In this document: piece by piece, positions 44,341 through 53,295 of the stretch | Layout of the letters: the number at the start of each line of letters is the position of its first letter | How positions within the stretch are numbered: the stretch's first letter is position 1 | Program-made: the position numbers and the translations under genes | The notes under the pieces: model-generated | The model's database searches: none | Seen by the model: the letters and a program-made list of their open reading frames with translations, nothing else | What the model was told of the DNA's origin: nothing | Assembly (NCBI RefSeq): GCF_004770105.1 | Contig: NZ_RQEY01000005.1 | Span: 496,001-560,000 of the forward strand | DNA length: 64,000 bases | DNA from: Leptospira andrefontaineae | Lineage (GTDB): Bacteria > Spirochaetota > Leptospiria > Leptospirales > Leptospiraceae | Reading direction: 5' to 3'

Positions 44341-44789
44341 AATCTGCCTTCTGTTGTATTTGAATCCACTCTAACATAACCTTTGAAATTTACAAGGATT
44401 TCCGAAAAGTATCTCTATTTTTTGTAAAATTAGAAATCATGTAAATTATGATATAATTATGTAAATAAAATGGAAAATAATTTATTACCAATTGTAGATA
44501 TAATAACCTCAAAGCTTAGATTAATTGAATATTATAACTTTCAATCCTTCGAATATTAGAACCCTCTTACGTTTAGAAGATCCTAAAAACTAAATATTCT
44601 AATTTAACAATAAACTAAATATGTACTATTATAAAGTTCGAATTTGCCAGAATTCTAATGCAAGAAAACGTTCTGAAGGGTTGGTAAACTTTCAGCTTAA
44701 CCAAGATAGGCGAAACGAAATTATTGAAGGCAAAAGTGTGGAAGAATTAAGGAAAACTAATGGACAGGAAAGAGGATAGAATAAAAAAA
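44341..44789. other. A/T-rich spacer without a recognised gene
   Basis: About 450 bases of unusually A/T-rich sequence between the arsR-like gene and the SDR gene. I see no convincing reading frame. Repeats of ATGTAAAT-type (around 44440-44470) and long A/T stretches suggest promoters or operators of the ArsR gene. Nothing definite. Confidence 0.4.
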
Positions 44790-44808
44790 GGGGTCAAATT
44801 TTGACCCC
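44780..44808 (-). terminator. Rho-independent terminator of the SDR gene
   Basis: GGGGTCAAATTTTGACCCC (44790-44808) folds as an 8-bp stem with a short loop. On the - strand a run of seven T follows, the classical form. The SDR stop codon (44794-44796) lies inside the stem. It terminates the HATPase-SDR transcript. Confidence 0.8.
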
Positions 44809-45564
44809 TCCTGAAATTTCCAAAACGACTCCGTCTACCAGATCGTTTTGAGCGATGAATACCGCTGTGTTTGCAATTTCGTCCGGTCTCCCCAATCTGC
44901 CTATCGGGATAAGAGCTTCCCATTTTTTGAGAGCTTCCGGATTCATATCTTTCATTACCATTTCTGTAGCGATGAATCCAGGTGCAATACCTGCGACTCT
45001 GATACCGTAACGACTGAGCTCCTTCGCCCATAACTTGGTCATAGCAGCTACGCCCGCTTTTGCCGCGGAATAATTGGTTTGGCCCGGGTTACCATGCATA
45101 GAAACGGAAGCGATAGGGATGATCACACCTTTGGTACCGTTATTTACCATTTGAACCGCTGCTTCTCTACCTGTTAAGAATACTCCGGTCAGGTTTACAT
45201 CGATTACAGCCTGCCATTCTGCCAAAGACATCTTGGAGGCAACTTTACCGGTTTGTTTATCCGCCTTTATTAAAAGACCATCTCTTAAGATCCCTGCATT
45301 CAAAACTGCGATATCTACGGAACCGAACGCTGAAACTGCTTGTTCCATGAGTTCCACAGCGTCTTTTTCCTTAGAAACATCTGTCGGAACTGCGATTACC
45401 TTAGCACCTAATGCTTCGATCTCCTTTTTAGCCTCTGCAAGTTTGTCAGCGGAGATATCCGATAGAACGATATTGGCTCCCAATTTTGCAAAATGAAGGG
45501 CCATCTCTTTGCCTAAACCTCCGGCGGAACCGGTGATTACGGCAGTCTTATTTGTGATTTCCAA
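44794..45564 (-). CDS. SDR family reductase (FabG/PhaB-like)
   Basis: A 256-residue short-chain reductase. Markers: [21 protein letters not shown] (about 8-28, NADPH site), VLNAGI, catalytic Ser in [29 protein letters not shown] (about 161-179, Tyr-x-x-x-Lys), and the C-terminal [10 protein letters not shown]. This fits 3-oxoacyl-ACP reductase or acetoacetyl-CoA reductase. Overlaps the upstream HATPase gene by 17 bases, so co-translated. The stop codon is inside the terminator stem. Confidence 0.88.
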   Translation of the reverse strand: MEITNKTAVITGSAGGLGKEMALHFAKLGANIVLSDISADKLAEAKKEIEALGAKVIAVPTDVSKEKDAVELMEQAVSAFGSVDIAVLNAGILRDGLLIKADKQTGKVASKMSLAEWQAVIDVNLTGVFLTGREAAVQMVNNGTKGVIIPIASVSMHGNPGQTNYSAAKAGVAAMTKLWAKELSRYGIRVAGIAPGFIATEMVMKDMNPEALKKWEALIPIGRLGRPDEIANTAVFIAQNDLVDGVVLEISGGVKI

Positions 45565-46252
45565 CTTGGTTGATTTCCTTACTTCTAATGGTTACGTAAT
45601 TGTCGGTGAAAGGGATTTCTACCCTGGCGACAGTTTCTGCGGCGCTAGTTTGGATCCTGAAAAGGTTCGGATCAATATTCTCACTCTTGAGAAGGATCAT
45701 GATAAGAGCGATACCGAGACCGGCTCCCTCAGTATTGTCCATATTATCCATATAGAACTCGGCGATATCATTGTACTCCATCGCCTTTCTCATCTTCTCC
45801 CTCATACGAGATTCTTCGATCTCGATCACAGGAGTATTATTAACTACTTCGACGACCAAACCTTCGGCGGCATAGGTTACCGAAATTTTGACAAAAACGC
45901 CTCTGGCAAGACAGCGTTTCCCGTATTCATCGGCCATTTTTTCGGAGAAGTTCTGTTTGAACTGGGCCAAACCCTGGTCGTAATGTTCATGATTTCGGAT
46001 ATCCAAACCAAGATCTTCGAAGAAAACCCTCTTTTGGTTAGCCTTCACTCCGTTGATCGCCATTTCTTTGGTGATCGTATACAACATCTCTATGTATCTT
46101 GTTTGGCCTAATTTTTCCAGAACTTCCGTTAGAATACGTAAAACGTATTTTTCCAATTTGGAATTCATTCTGGAAGATTGAACGGAGATGCGGGAGCGGT
46201 TGAGGATGTAATCAGAGAGCTGGGCGTCTAAATCTTTGAAACTTTTTGCCAT
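45548..46252 (-). CDS. HATPase-domain protein, cytoplasmic
   Basis: A 234-residue soluble protein with a histidine-kinase-like ATPase fold. The N-terminal coil (about 1-60) is followed by the N-box-like segment [20 protein letters not shown] (about 57-76) and the G2-type segment [21 protein letters not shown] (about 172-192). There is no phosphoacceptor His region or membrane segment, so it resembles a stand-alone ATPase of the RsbW/serine-kinase or regulatory type. Overlaps the SDR gene by 17 bases. Partner unknown. Confidence 0.65.
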   Translation of the reverse strand: MAKSFKDLDAQLSDYILNRSRISVQSSRMNSKLEKYVLRILTEVLEKLGQTRYIEMLYTITKEMAINGVKANQKRVFFEDLGLDIRNHEHYDQGLAQFKQNFSEKMADEYGKRCLARGVFVKISVTYAAEGLVVEVVNNTPVIEIEESRMREKMRKAMEYNDIAEFYMDNMDNTEGAGLGIALIMILLKSENIDPNLFRIQTSAAETVARVEIPFTDNYVTIRSKEINQVGNHK

Positions 46253-46366
46253 GCTCGTTTAGTCCTCTGAGGAAGAAAAGTCGATACCCAGTGTTTCCCC
46301 TAGGACGATTCATGCAATCAAAAATCGGTGCCTCATAGATCTCAAAAAGGATACAAACGTAATGGT

Positions 46367-46481
46367 CTGGCCGCGTCCTAAGCGAACCAAACTCCGAAAT
46401 GCTTAAGACTGAGTCTCTATTGGTTCGCTCAGGCCAGGCTCTCACCTCCGGTCAAAAAATCGCCTCCACGATTTTTTGACC
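46367..46481. other. Structured intergenic element (nested hairpins)
   Basis: Three strong fold-backs in 115 bases. CTGGCC/GGCCAG (46367-46372, 46432-46437) encloses AGCGAACCAA/TTGGTTCGCT (46381-46390, 46420-46429), which encloses AGACT-G-AGTCT (46406-46416). Downstream GGTCAAAAAATCG/CGATTTTTTGACC (46450-46462, 46469-46481) is a perfect 13-bp stem with a CCTCCA loop. It is richer in G+C than its surroundings. No reading frame fits. It could be a small RNA, a terminator cluster or a repeat. Confidence 0.6.
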
Positions 46482-46547
46482 ACGGCTCGATCCTTCGCGG
46501 GGAATGCATAAGTTAGGTTCAATAGATTTTATAGAAGAATACACTAT

Positions 46548-47018
46548 CTAAAAACAAACGAGACTAAAGCCAGATAAGCGTCTAGGAATTACCAAAATTT
46601 TGCCCTGAAATGGCTTATATGAATTAATAAAATATGCTTCTTCAAGATGGCAACTACCGATCACTAAATTTTGCCATCCGTCAAAATCGGTTCCGCTTTC
46701 CGGGCAGGAGGTAAAATAAATAAGGTTTAAGCAAGTATCTACAGAGCGGGTCCAAACATAGTTTCCTTCATTCTGGAGGAAGGTATCATCATTGCAGTAA
46801 GTTATGGAGGGGGCAGGGGCAGCCGATGAAATATAGGTATTCCCAATAGACTTACAATATAAGAATTTATTCGAGACAGCAGAAATTATCTTGCGATAAG
46901 CATCATTCGCTCTTATCGCATCAGCTGTATCAAATCCGAAATTCGTATCCAAATCTAAGCCAAATTCTTTACAGGAAATAATAAATAAAAGTGAAAATAA
47001 AAATCTCTTTGCTATCAT
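46548..47018 (-). CDS. Cysteine-containing lipoprotein, unknown
   Basis: A 156-residue predicted lipoprotein; from the ATG at 47018 it begins MIAKRFLFSLLFIISC with the lipobox Cys at about 16. An upstream ATG (47033) adds five residues. The mature part has cysteines in FLYCKS, ITYCND, DTCLN, TSCPES, GSCHLE and VCF, so likely several disulfides, and aromatic-rich strand segments. Genus-specific in appearance; no function known. Confidence 0.6.
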   Translation of the reverse strand: MIAKRFLFSLLFIISCKEFGLDLDTNFGFDTADAIRANDAYRKIISAVSNKFLYCKSIGNTYISSAAPAPSITYCNDDTFLQNEGNYVWTRSVDTCLNLIYFTSCPESGTDFDGWQNLVIGSCHLEEAYFINSYKPFQGKILVIPRRLSGFSLVCF

Positions 47019-47033
47019 TGTGTTGCGATCCAT

Positions 47034-47388
47034 TTTAAATCTATGGCGCCTAACTATTGTGAGATCGTATCAAGATATTTGTCTTTCTTTTTTTAGTCGT
47101 GTGGTTATCTCATTTGAGGTAGCACAAGAGATGTGTCTTGTATATGTTATTCGAGATAGAAAATTATGATATTTTAATGTTTATCTTTAGCGAATTTGAA
47201 CCGCAAGAAGGAATCTCTGGCAAACGGAAAATTTTAGCGAATTATTTCAACCAAGTGATTCGATAAGTGAGGTTTTCCAGTTTTTATTTTCACAATAAAA
47301 TCCCCTTTTTTTTGAAATACTATACAAAAAAATAGTTTACATAAATATATAAATATGCGATTAGTATTTTGTTGCCAGGAGAAAAACC
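47034..47388. promoter_or_regulatory. Divergent spacer before recN
   Basis: A/T-rich 355-base region between the divergent lipoprotein and recN. A near match to the spirochaete LexA box pattern (TTTG-N5-CAAG at 47195) is off by one base and 190 bases from the start, too weak to call. The ribosome site CAGGAG lies just before the recN ATG. No gene seen. Confidence 0.35.
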
Positions 47389-49095
47389 ATGCTTCAAACA
47401 ATTACTATTCGAGACTTTGCATTAATTGAATCCGCCCAAATCGATCTAAGTAAAGGGTTAACTGCGATCACTGGAGAGACCGGTTCCGGAAAATCACTGT
47501 TGCTAGATGCTCTTTCCTCCTTACTTGGAGGCAAGAGTAGTACAATGGATATCCGAACAGGCTCGGATAAGTATTGTCTGGAAGCTGAGTTTGATATTTC
47601 CCAAAATCCAGGAGCCATAACTTGGATGCGGGAACATGGATTTCCGCTCAACGGTTCGGCGATCGTGATCAGAAAGGAATTCACTCGGGATGGAAAAACA
47701 AAAATCCAGATCAATCATTCACTTTCTTCTGCTCAGGTTCTTCGCGGGTTGGGTGAGATCCTCTCCGAAGTGCATAATCAGAACGATCAGATCTTACTTT
47801 TGGACAAGGCCCAGCAGCTAGACATCTTGGATGGTTTTGCAGGTTTGCATACACTTCGAGGGGAAGTGAAGGAAGGATTTTTAACGTATAAAAGCCTCAA
47901 AAAAAGGCTAGAGGAATTAGAATTATCTCACGCTGATAGAAATCGCAAAAAAGAGATACTTCAATACCAAATAGAAGAGATCCATACTGCCAATTTAAAA
48001 TCGGGAGAAGAGGAAGAACTGAGTAAAGAAGAGAATCTACTCGTTCACGGAGAAAAACTCGCGGAAAATCTGGATATAATCACAGGTTATTTGCATGAAA
48101 GTGAATCTTCTGTATTAGGGATTTTTCCTAAGGTGCTTGCCGCTTCCGATAAGATTAAAGTTTTGAACGAATCATTAAACGAAATGGATTCTGCCCTCAA
48201 GGAAGCGTATGTTACAATCCGTGAGATCAATACTACGGCCCAGGACCAAAAAGAAGAGGTATTTTTCTCTCCGGAAAGATTATCTCATGTGCAGTCCAGA
48301 CTCGATCTGATCCAAAAACTTAAGAAGAAGTATGGAAATTCAATTTCAGAAATTTTGGAAACAAAGAAGAAGGCGGAAGATGAACTTTCAGCCTTAGAAC
48401 AGAACTTAGATTCTAAAACTTCTCTGGAGAAAGAAAAGAAGAAGGCGGCAGATAAACTTACCCAGGCTTGTTTGCAACTTTCCAAATCTAGACGAGAAGT
48501 ATTAAACAAGTTCGAATCCAAACTCAAATCAGAATTAGAAGTTTTGGGAATGAAGGGCGCAGGGTTGCAGGTAGTACTTCGTTGGGAAACAAGTCCTGAA
48601 GGAGAGGTGGAAGCCCAAGGAAAATCCTATTTAGTAAACGAATTCGGATTGGATCAGGCTGAATTCTATTTCAGTCCAAACCCTGGGGAGAAACCAAGAC
48701 CTCTTCGCAAAATTGCTTCTGGAGGTGAAATTTCCAGAGTGATGTTGGCCATCAAAAGTGTGCTTGGTTCCAATTTTGACGGAAAAGTTTTAGTTTTTGA
48801 TGAGATTGACTCTGGTCTGGGTGGAGAGATTGCTTCGGATGTAGCAAAAAAACTCAGAACACTTTCCAAAACTCATCAGATCATCTTGGTCACACATTTA
48901 CAGCAGATCGCTGCTGCAGCTGATCATCATCTTCTTGTGAGTAAACGACTGAAAGAGGGAAGGACTGTTTCCGAAACTGAATTTCTAGGAATGGAGGAGA
49001 GGACAATGGAACTTGCAAGAATGATTGCGGGTCAAAATATCTCCAAAGGCGCTCTCCATCACGCAAAGGAATTGCTCAAAAAGAAGGCGGTTTAA
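47389..49095 (+). CDS. recN: DNA repair protein RecN
   Basis: RecN is an SMC-like ATPase that holds broken DNA ends during recombinational repair. The 568-residue protein has Walker [23 protein letters not shown] (about 28-49), a coiled-coil middle (about 150-380), and the C-terminal ABC-like end [16 protein letters not shown] (signature, about 443-458) with [16 protein letters not shown] (Walker B, about 466-481). [13 protein letters not shown] completes the H-loop. Preceded by a long spacer and followed by exbB; a solitary housekeeping gene. Confidence 0.96.
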   Translation: MLQTITIRDFALIESAQIDLSKGLTAITGETGSGKSLLLDALSSLLGGKSSTMDIRTGSDKYCLEAEFDISQNPGAITWMREHGFPLNGSAIVIRKEFTRDGKTKIQINHSLSSAQVLRGLGEILSEVHNQNDQILLLDKAQQLDILDGFAGLHTLRGEVKEGFLTYKSLKKRLEELELSHADRNRKKEILQYQIEEIHTANLKSGEEEELSKEENLLVHGEKLAENLDIITGYLHESESSVLGIFPKVLAASDKIKVLNESLNEMDSALKEAYVTIREINTTAQDQKEEVFFSPERLSHVQSRLDLIQKLKKKYGNSISEILETKKKAEDELSALEQNLDSKTSLEKEKKKAADKLTQACLQLSKSRREVLNKFESKLKSELEVLGMKGAGLQVVLRWETSPEGEVEAQGKSYLVNEFGLDQAEFYFSPNPGEKPRPLRKIASGGEISRVMLAIKSVLGSNFDGKVLVFDEIDSGLGGEIASDVAKKLRTLSKTHQIILVTHLQQIAAAADHHLLVSKRLKEGRTVSETEFLGMEERTMELARMIAGQNISKGALHHAKELLKKKAV

Positions 49096-49175
49096 TTCAC
49101 CTTTTTGGTTCCTATTTTTTTGCCGGGGCAGAATATTTCGCTCCGGCAAAAAGGAATACTTCCTTTAAAAATCGT

Positions 49176-49835
49176 TTGGCAGGGACAGCCGAGTTGGAAA
49201 CCCTACTCCTTGGAGAACCTCAAGCCGATATGATTCTTGCCAAAACAGATTCTTTGGTTTCCATTATTCCACCGGAAACCGTACCTATTCTGATCCTTCT
49301 AGTCTCTATAGTAGGATTTACAATTATCATAGAAAGGCTGATCTTTTTCTCTCGTTGGAAGTCCATTACTCCGGACGATTGGAGAAGGGTAAAGGATCTA
49401 CTCAGGGATAAAAACTACGACTCTGCTTCCGATCTAATGAGAAGTTTGAGCCAGGGTCCTGTTTCTCAGGTTTTACAAGCTGGTATCACCCAATTTAAGA
49501 AAAATGCATCTTCTGTAGATGATGAGATTCTTACCCAAGGACTAAACCAGATCCAAAGAATGGAGAAATTCCTTTCTCCGTTAGCTACAATTGCAACTAT
49601 CTCTCCACTTTTAGGAGTATTAGGGACTGTTCTTGGGATTATCCGTTCCTTCGCAGAAGGTTCAGGAACAAGAGGAGCGGAAGTGGGGATCAGTGAGGCA
49701 TTGATCACTACAGCTATGGGGCTTGCAGTTGCGATCCCAGCTTATATTTTCCATAACTTCTTCCAAAAGAAAAAGGAAGACGCGATTTCCGAGATGGAAA
49801 GTCTTTCCGAGCAGGCTCTTAGGTTTTTAAAATAA
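49176..49835 (+). CDS. exbB: ExbB/TolQ-type proton channel protein
   Basis: A 219-residue inner-membrane protein with three hydrophobic segments. The first is [22 protein letters not shown] (about 36-57). The second and third are around 130-155 and 170-195, with the family motif [27 protein letters not shown] and [30 protein letters not shown] at 49176 gives this length; the ATG at 49230 is an alternative with a weaker site. It works with ExbD (one base after its stop) to use the proton gradient for an outer-membrane process, usually TonB-dependent uptake or the Tol system. Confidence 0.93.
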   Translation: MAGTAELETLLLGEPQADMILAKTDSLVSIIPPETVPILILLVSIVGFTIIIERLIFFSRWKSITPDDWRRVKDLLRDKNYDSASDLMRSLSQGPVSQVLQAGITQFKKNASSVDDEILTQGLNQIQRMEKFLSPLATIATISPLLGVLGTVLGIIRSFAEGSGTRGAEVGISEALITTAMGLAVAIPAYIFHNFFQKKKEDAISEMESLSEQALRFLK

Positions 49836-49836
49836 G

Positions 49837-50304
49837 ATGAAATTCAAAAAGTGGAGTCGGGGAGAAAGCGGAAGTTTTAGGGCAGGCCAGATCGAGCTTG
49901 CGCCTATGATCGACGTTATCTGCTTCATCGTAATTTATTTTTTGATGAACGCAACTTTGGAAAAATCCACTGTCGTAAAAATAGAACTCCCTAGATCTTC
50001 CAGCACTGCTCAGGAAAAGAAAAAGGATGAATTGGTAATCACTGTCAATAAGGACGGAAAAATTTTCCTAGATAAAGACACTGAGCCTGTTCCTTTGGAA
50101 AAACTGACTGAAAAGATAAAATTGTTCAATGGCCAAAACCAAGGCGACGACAAAGACAAAAAAGAACAGAGTAAAAATCGGGTGATTATCAGAGGGGATG
50201 GTGGAGCAAATTATCAAACCATCGTCAAGGTCATCGATAAAGTGAACGAAGCCGGAGTAACAAGATTCAATCTTGCTATGGTTCGTCAACCGGGAGGTCA
50301 GTGA
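49837..50304 (+). CDS. exbD: ExbD/TolR family protein
   Basis: A 155-residue biopolymer-transport protein. It has one membrane segment (about 24-42, [15 protein letters not shown]) with the essential Asp of the proton path in [10 protein letters not shown]. The periplasmic part includes [17 protein letters not shown] and the dimerisation fold ending [14 protein letters not shown]. It is longer in the middle (a lysine/aspartate-rich stretch [15 protein letters not shown]) than the usual protein. Part of the exbB-exbD-bamA run. Confidence 0.92.
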   Translation: MKFKKWSRGESGSFRAGQIELAPMIDVICFIVIYFLMNATLEKSTVVKIELPRSSSTAQEKKKDELVITVNKDGKIFLDKDTEPVPLEKLTEKIKLFNGQNQGDDKDKKEQSKNRVIIRGDGGANYQTIVKVIDKVNEAGVTRFNLAMVRQPGGQ

Positions 50305-50313
50305 TCCGCTTAG

Positions 50314-53283
50314 GTGGATCAGACTTATTTCGAGAAGATATTCTTCTCGATTTTAAATAAAGCCTTAAGGCGATTTCAAAGACTCTTGAAACGAAAAGTA
50401 TCTATATATAAATCCTTTGCCGTTATTTTTGTAAGCGGGTTCTTTTTTTACTCCGGCGAGATCTCTCAACTTTTCTCCAAAAAAAGCGATTATTTCGGAA
50501 AGATCGTAAGAGAAATAAAATTTAACGGAAACAAGAACACATCCGACTCGGACATTAGTGGTCTTTTGGAATTGAGGACCGGTAAACTCCTCACCAAAGG
50601 GATCATAGACAGGGATCTAAAAGCGTTATTCGCTTCCGGCTTCTTCTACTTTATAGATATCAAAGCGGAAGAAATGGAAGGTGGTGTCAGGGTTATTTTT
50701 GAACTCAGAGAAAGGCCACGGGTTAAAGACGTGGAATTTATCGGAGCTGACGAAGTTTTTCCGGCCGACCTTCGAGATAAAATGCCTCTCAAAGAAAACG
50801 AGGTGATCACACCACAAAAGGTCACTAAATCCAGAGATGTTATATTACAAAAATATAAAGATGAAGGCTTCTTCCTTGCTTATGTAAAGGTTGAGCTTGG
50901 AAAACCGGATCCAAAGACAAATTTAGTAAAAGTCCGTTTCATCATCGACGAGGGAGAAGAGATCCCTGTCGCAAAAATCAATATCTATGGTAACGAGACA
51001 ATTGAGACTTCTGAGATTATAGGTCTCATGGAGTTAAAGGAAGAAGGTCTATTCGAAGGTGGTAACTTTAAAGAAAGTTCCTTCGAAAAAGATAAGGAAG
51101 TTATCCAAGCTTATTTGAGAAGTAAGGGATACTTGGACTCAGAGTTGATCCGGGAAGGAACCAACTGGGAGATCCATTGGGAAAACCCCGAAAAGAAAAA
51201 CAGAAGGGTAATTATAGTCAATATCAAACTGTATGAAGGACAGGTGTATTATTTTAACGGGTATACTGTTTCTCATGATATGACTACCGATGGTGATGGT
51301 AGACCTATCTTCTTAAACAAAGAAACTAACCCGCCTGAAACCCCTAAGGATAAATTAAAACCTTTGTTCACGATCCCGGAGATCGAAAAGTCCTTAGATT
51401 ATAGTTCTAAAGATGCGGGAGAAGTTTTCGATGAGACCGTATTCTCTAGAGACAGAGCCACGGTAAATGAACTCTACGGATCGAAAGGTCATATTTTCGC
51501 TCAGGTGATCCCAAGAAGAAAGATCGTTTCCTTGGATTCTGAAAGTTTAGAATATTACGAAAATTGTGCCACCAGAAGAACAGAACTGGAAAAAAAGACC
51601 TGCGAAGAAGAATACAAACAATTAAACATCCGTAAATTAAGAGAAATTTATAGAGATAGTCCTGAATTAAGAGGGCGCAAGTTCGTTCACGTGGATTTTA
51701 CTATCCGCGAGAATAACTTGGCTCAGATCGAAAACGTAATCATTAAAGGGAATAAAAAAACCCAGGACAAAGTGATTCGTAGAGAGTTACTTTTTAAACC
51801 TGGGGACTTATTCGATTCTAGTTTAGTGAACCGCTCCAGGGAAAGGATCTTCAACTTAGGTTACTTTAAAGAAGTAAACTTTAACATGAGACCAGGTTCG
51901 GATGATACAAAGATGAATCTGGTCATCGAAGTATTAGAGCAACCTACTGGAACAGTTTCCATGGGTGGTGGTTATGGAACCATTACTGGATTTACCATCT
52001 TCACAGAGATTGGTGAAAACAACTTAAACGGAACAGGGCAAAAAGTTTCGGGACGTTTGGAATTCGGACCTTATCGTAGATCCTTCCAGATCTCTTGGAC
52101 GGAACCTTGGATGTATGATACTCCTTGGTCTCTCTCCCTTTCCATGTTCTACTTCTCTCGAACCATATTCTTAGGTTCTACTTCCACAATTTCTATTTCG
52201 GATAGTACAACTGCGCCAACCGTAGAAAATGCTACCTATGATAACAACGGTTTGGGAGTCACTATGGGTGTGGCTCACAGGCTTGGGACCAACTGGACCC
52301 ATTTCCATAGGTATACTCCCGCGTTTTATTCTTATTCCAATCCGACTGCGCTTGTGTCAGATGCGGTTTTGGCTAACGTGAGAAGGGGATGGCAGTTCCG
52401 TTCTCAGATCACAAACGGTCTTGCTTACGATATCCGAGATAACGTATTTGCTCCTACTCGCGGTTATGATCTTCTATTCCAGGTAGATAACGTAGGGCAG
52501 TATTTGGGAGGAGCTTCTCACTTCGACCAATATAGGGTCTTGGCAGAATATTATCATACTTGGTTTGACTTTACATTCGGAGGGTTGATCCGTAACAACG
52601 CCCTCCGTAGATGGAGAGTTGTCCAAGAGTTCAGGACCTCTGATACTTTTATTTTCCAAAGGTCTCCTGCAGGTGGATCTCATAGCCAGGACCCTGTCCA
52701 AGACCCTTATATCCGTCCTCAGGATTTACTCATCATAGGTGGTTATGAATCCTTAAGAGGTTGGTATTATAACGATCAAAAATACCCCGTAGAATGGAGA
52801 GACGGTGCTCAACATCGACTTCTATTCGATACGGAGATACGTATTCCTATAGAACCAAGCTTACTCTGGCTTGTAGTTTTCTTGGACGGAGGAGCGCTTT
52901 ACGAACAAACGAACCGCGCAGTAGGGACGAAAAAAGATTATTTCGAATCGTACGATAAGAATAAAGCGGATCAGATTGCGGCAAACCCAATCGGTTGGTA
53001 CATACAAAATAATTTCAATTTGCAGAATGGACGTAAGGCTGACGTTACTTATGACGAATTGAATAACCCAGGAAGATTGATCTTATCAGCGGATAACGTT
53101 GCTATGGATAGAATGAGATATTCTTGGGGTGTGGGTCTTAGAGTCCAGATCCCAGTTCTTCCTCTGCGTATTTACTTTGCTCAAAAGTTAAAACCTACCG
53201 GAAATTTCTGGGCACCATTCGAAAAATACGAGTCAGACAACGCATTCCAGTTCGTATTCGGTATCGGTGATTACCGATTCTAA
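50314..53283 (+). CDS. bamA: Outer membrane protein assembly factor BamA
   Basis: BamA folds and inserts beta-barrel proteins into the outer membrane. The 989-residue protein has an N-terminal signal-anchor-like region (about 30-50, SFAVIFVSGFFFYSG), several POTRA domains (about 60-560; YxG-type NIYGNETIETSEIIG and VIIKGNKKTQDKVIRREL) and a barrel with GGYGTITGFTIFTEIG, GYESLRGWYYND (the conserved LRG(W/Y) loop at about 810) and a C-terminal FVFGIGDYRF ending in Phe, as in barrel signals. It is larger than E. coli BamA (810 residues) mainly by insertions in the POTRA region, one holding Cys418 and Cys430. The GTG start at 50314 is not well supported. Follows exbD by 9 bases. Confidence 0.94.
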   Translation: MDQTYFEKIFFSILNKALRRFQRLLKRKVSIYKSFAVIFVSGFFFYSGEISQLFSKKSDYFGKIVREIKFNGNKNTSDSDISGLLELRTGKLLTKGIIDRDLKALFASGFFYFIDIKAEEMEGGVRVIFELRERPRVKDVEFIGADEVFPADLRDKMPLKENEVITPQKVTKSRDVILQKYKDEGFFLAYVKVELGKPDPKTNLVKVRFIIDEGEEIPVAKINIYGNETIETSEIIGLMELKEEGLFEGGNFKESSFEKDKEVIQAYLRSKGYLDSELIREGTNWEIHWENPEKKNRRVIIVNIKLYEGQVYYFNGYTVSHDMTTDGDGRPIFLNKETNPPETPKDKLKPLFTIPEIEKSLDYSSKDAGEVFDETVFSRDRATVNELYGSKGHIFAQVIPRRKIVSLDSESLEYYENCATRRTELEKKTCEEEYKQLNIRKLREIYRDSPELRGRKFVHVDFTIRENNLAQIENVIIKGNKKTQDKVIRRELLFKPGDLFDSSLVNRSRERIFNLGYFKEVNFNMRPGSDDTKMNLVIEVLEQPTGTVSMGGGYGTITGFTIFTEIGENNLNGTGQKVSGRLEFGPYRRSFQISWTEPWMYDTPWSLSLSMFYFSRTIFLGSTSTISISDSTTAPTVENATYDNNGLGVTMGVAHRLGTNWTHFHRYTPAFYSYSNPTALVSDAVLANVRRGWQFRSQITNGLAYDIRDNVFAPTRGYDLLFQVDNVGQYLGGASHFDQYRVLAEYYHTWFDFTFGGLIRNNALRRWRVVQEFRTSDTFIFQRSPAGGSHSQDPVQDPYIRPQDLLIIGGYESLRGWYYNDQKYPVEWRDGAQHRLLFDTEIRIPIEPSLLWLVVFLDGGALYEQTNRAVGTKKDYFESYDKNKADQIAANPIGWYIQNNFNLQNGRKADVTYDELNNPGRLILSADNVAMDRMRYSWGVGLRVQIPVLPLRIYFAQKLKPTGNFWAPFEKYESDNAFQFVFGIGDYRF

Positions 53284-53295
53284 GGAGTTTTTGCT

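Noticed and set aside
46212..46445. Open frame running through the structured element
   Set aside because: It overlaps the HATPase start and the stem-loops; composition is not protein-like.
47195..47207. LexA box before recN
   Set aside because: TTTG-N5-CAAG differs from TTTG-N5-CAAA and is about 190 bases from the start codon, so it is too weak to call.
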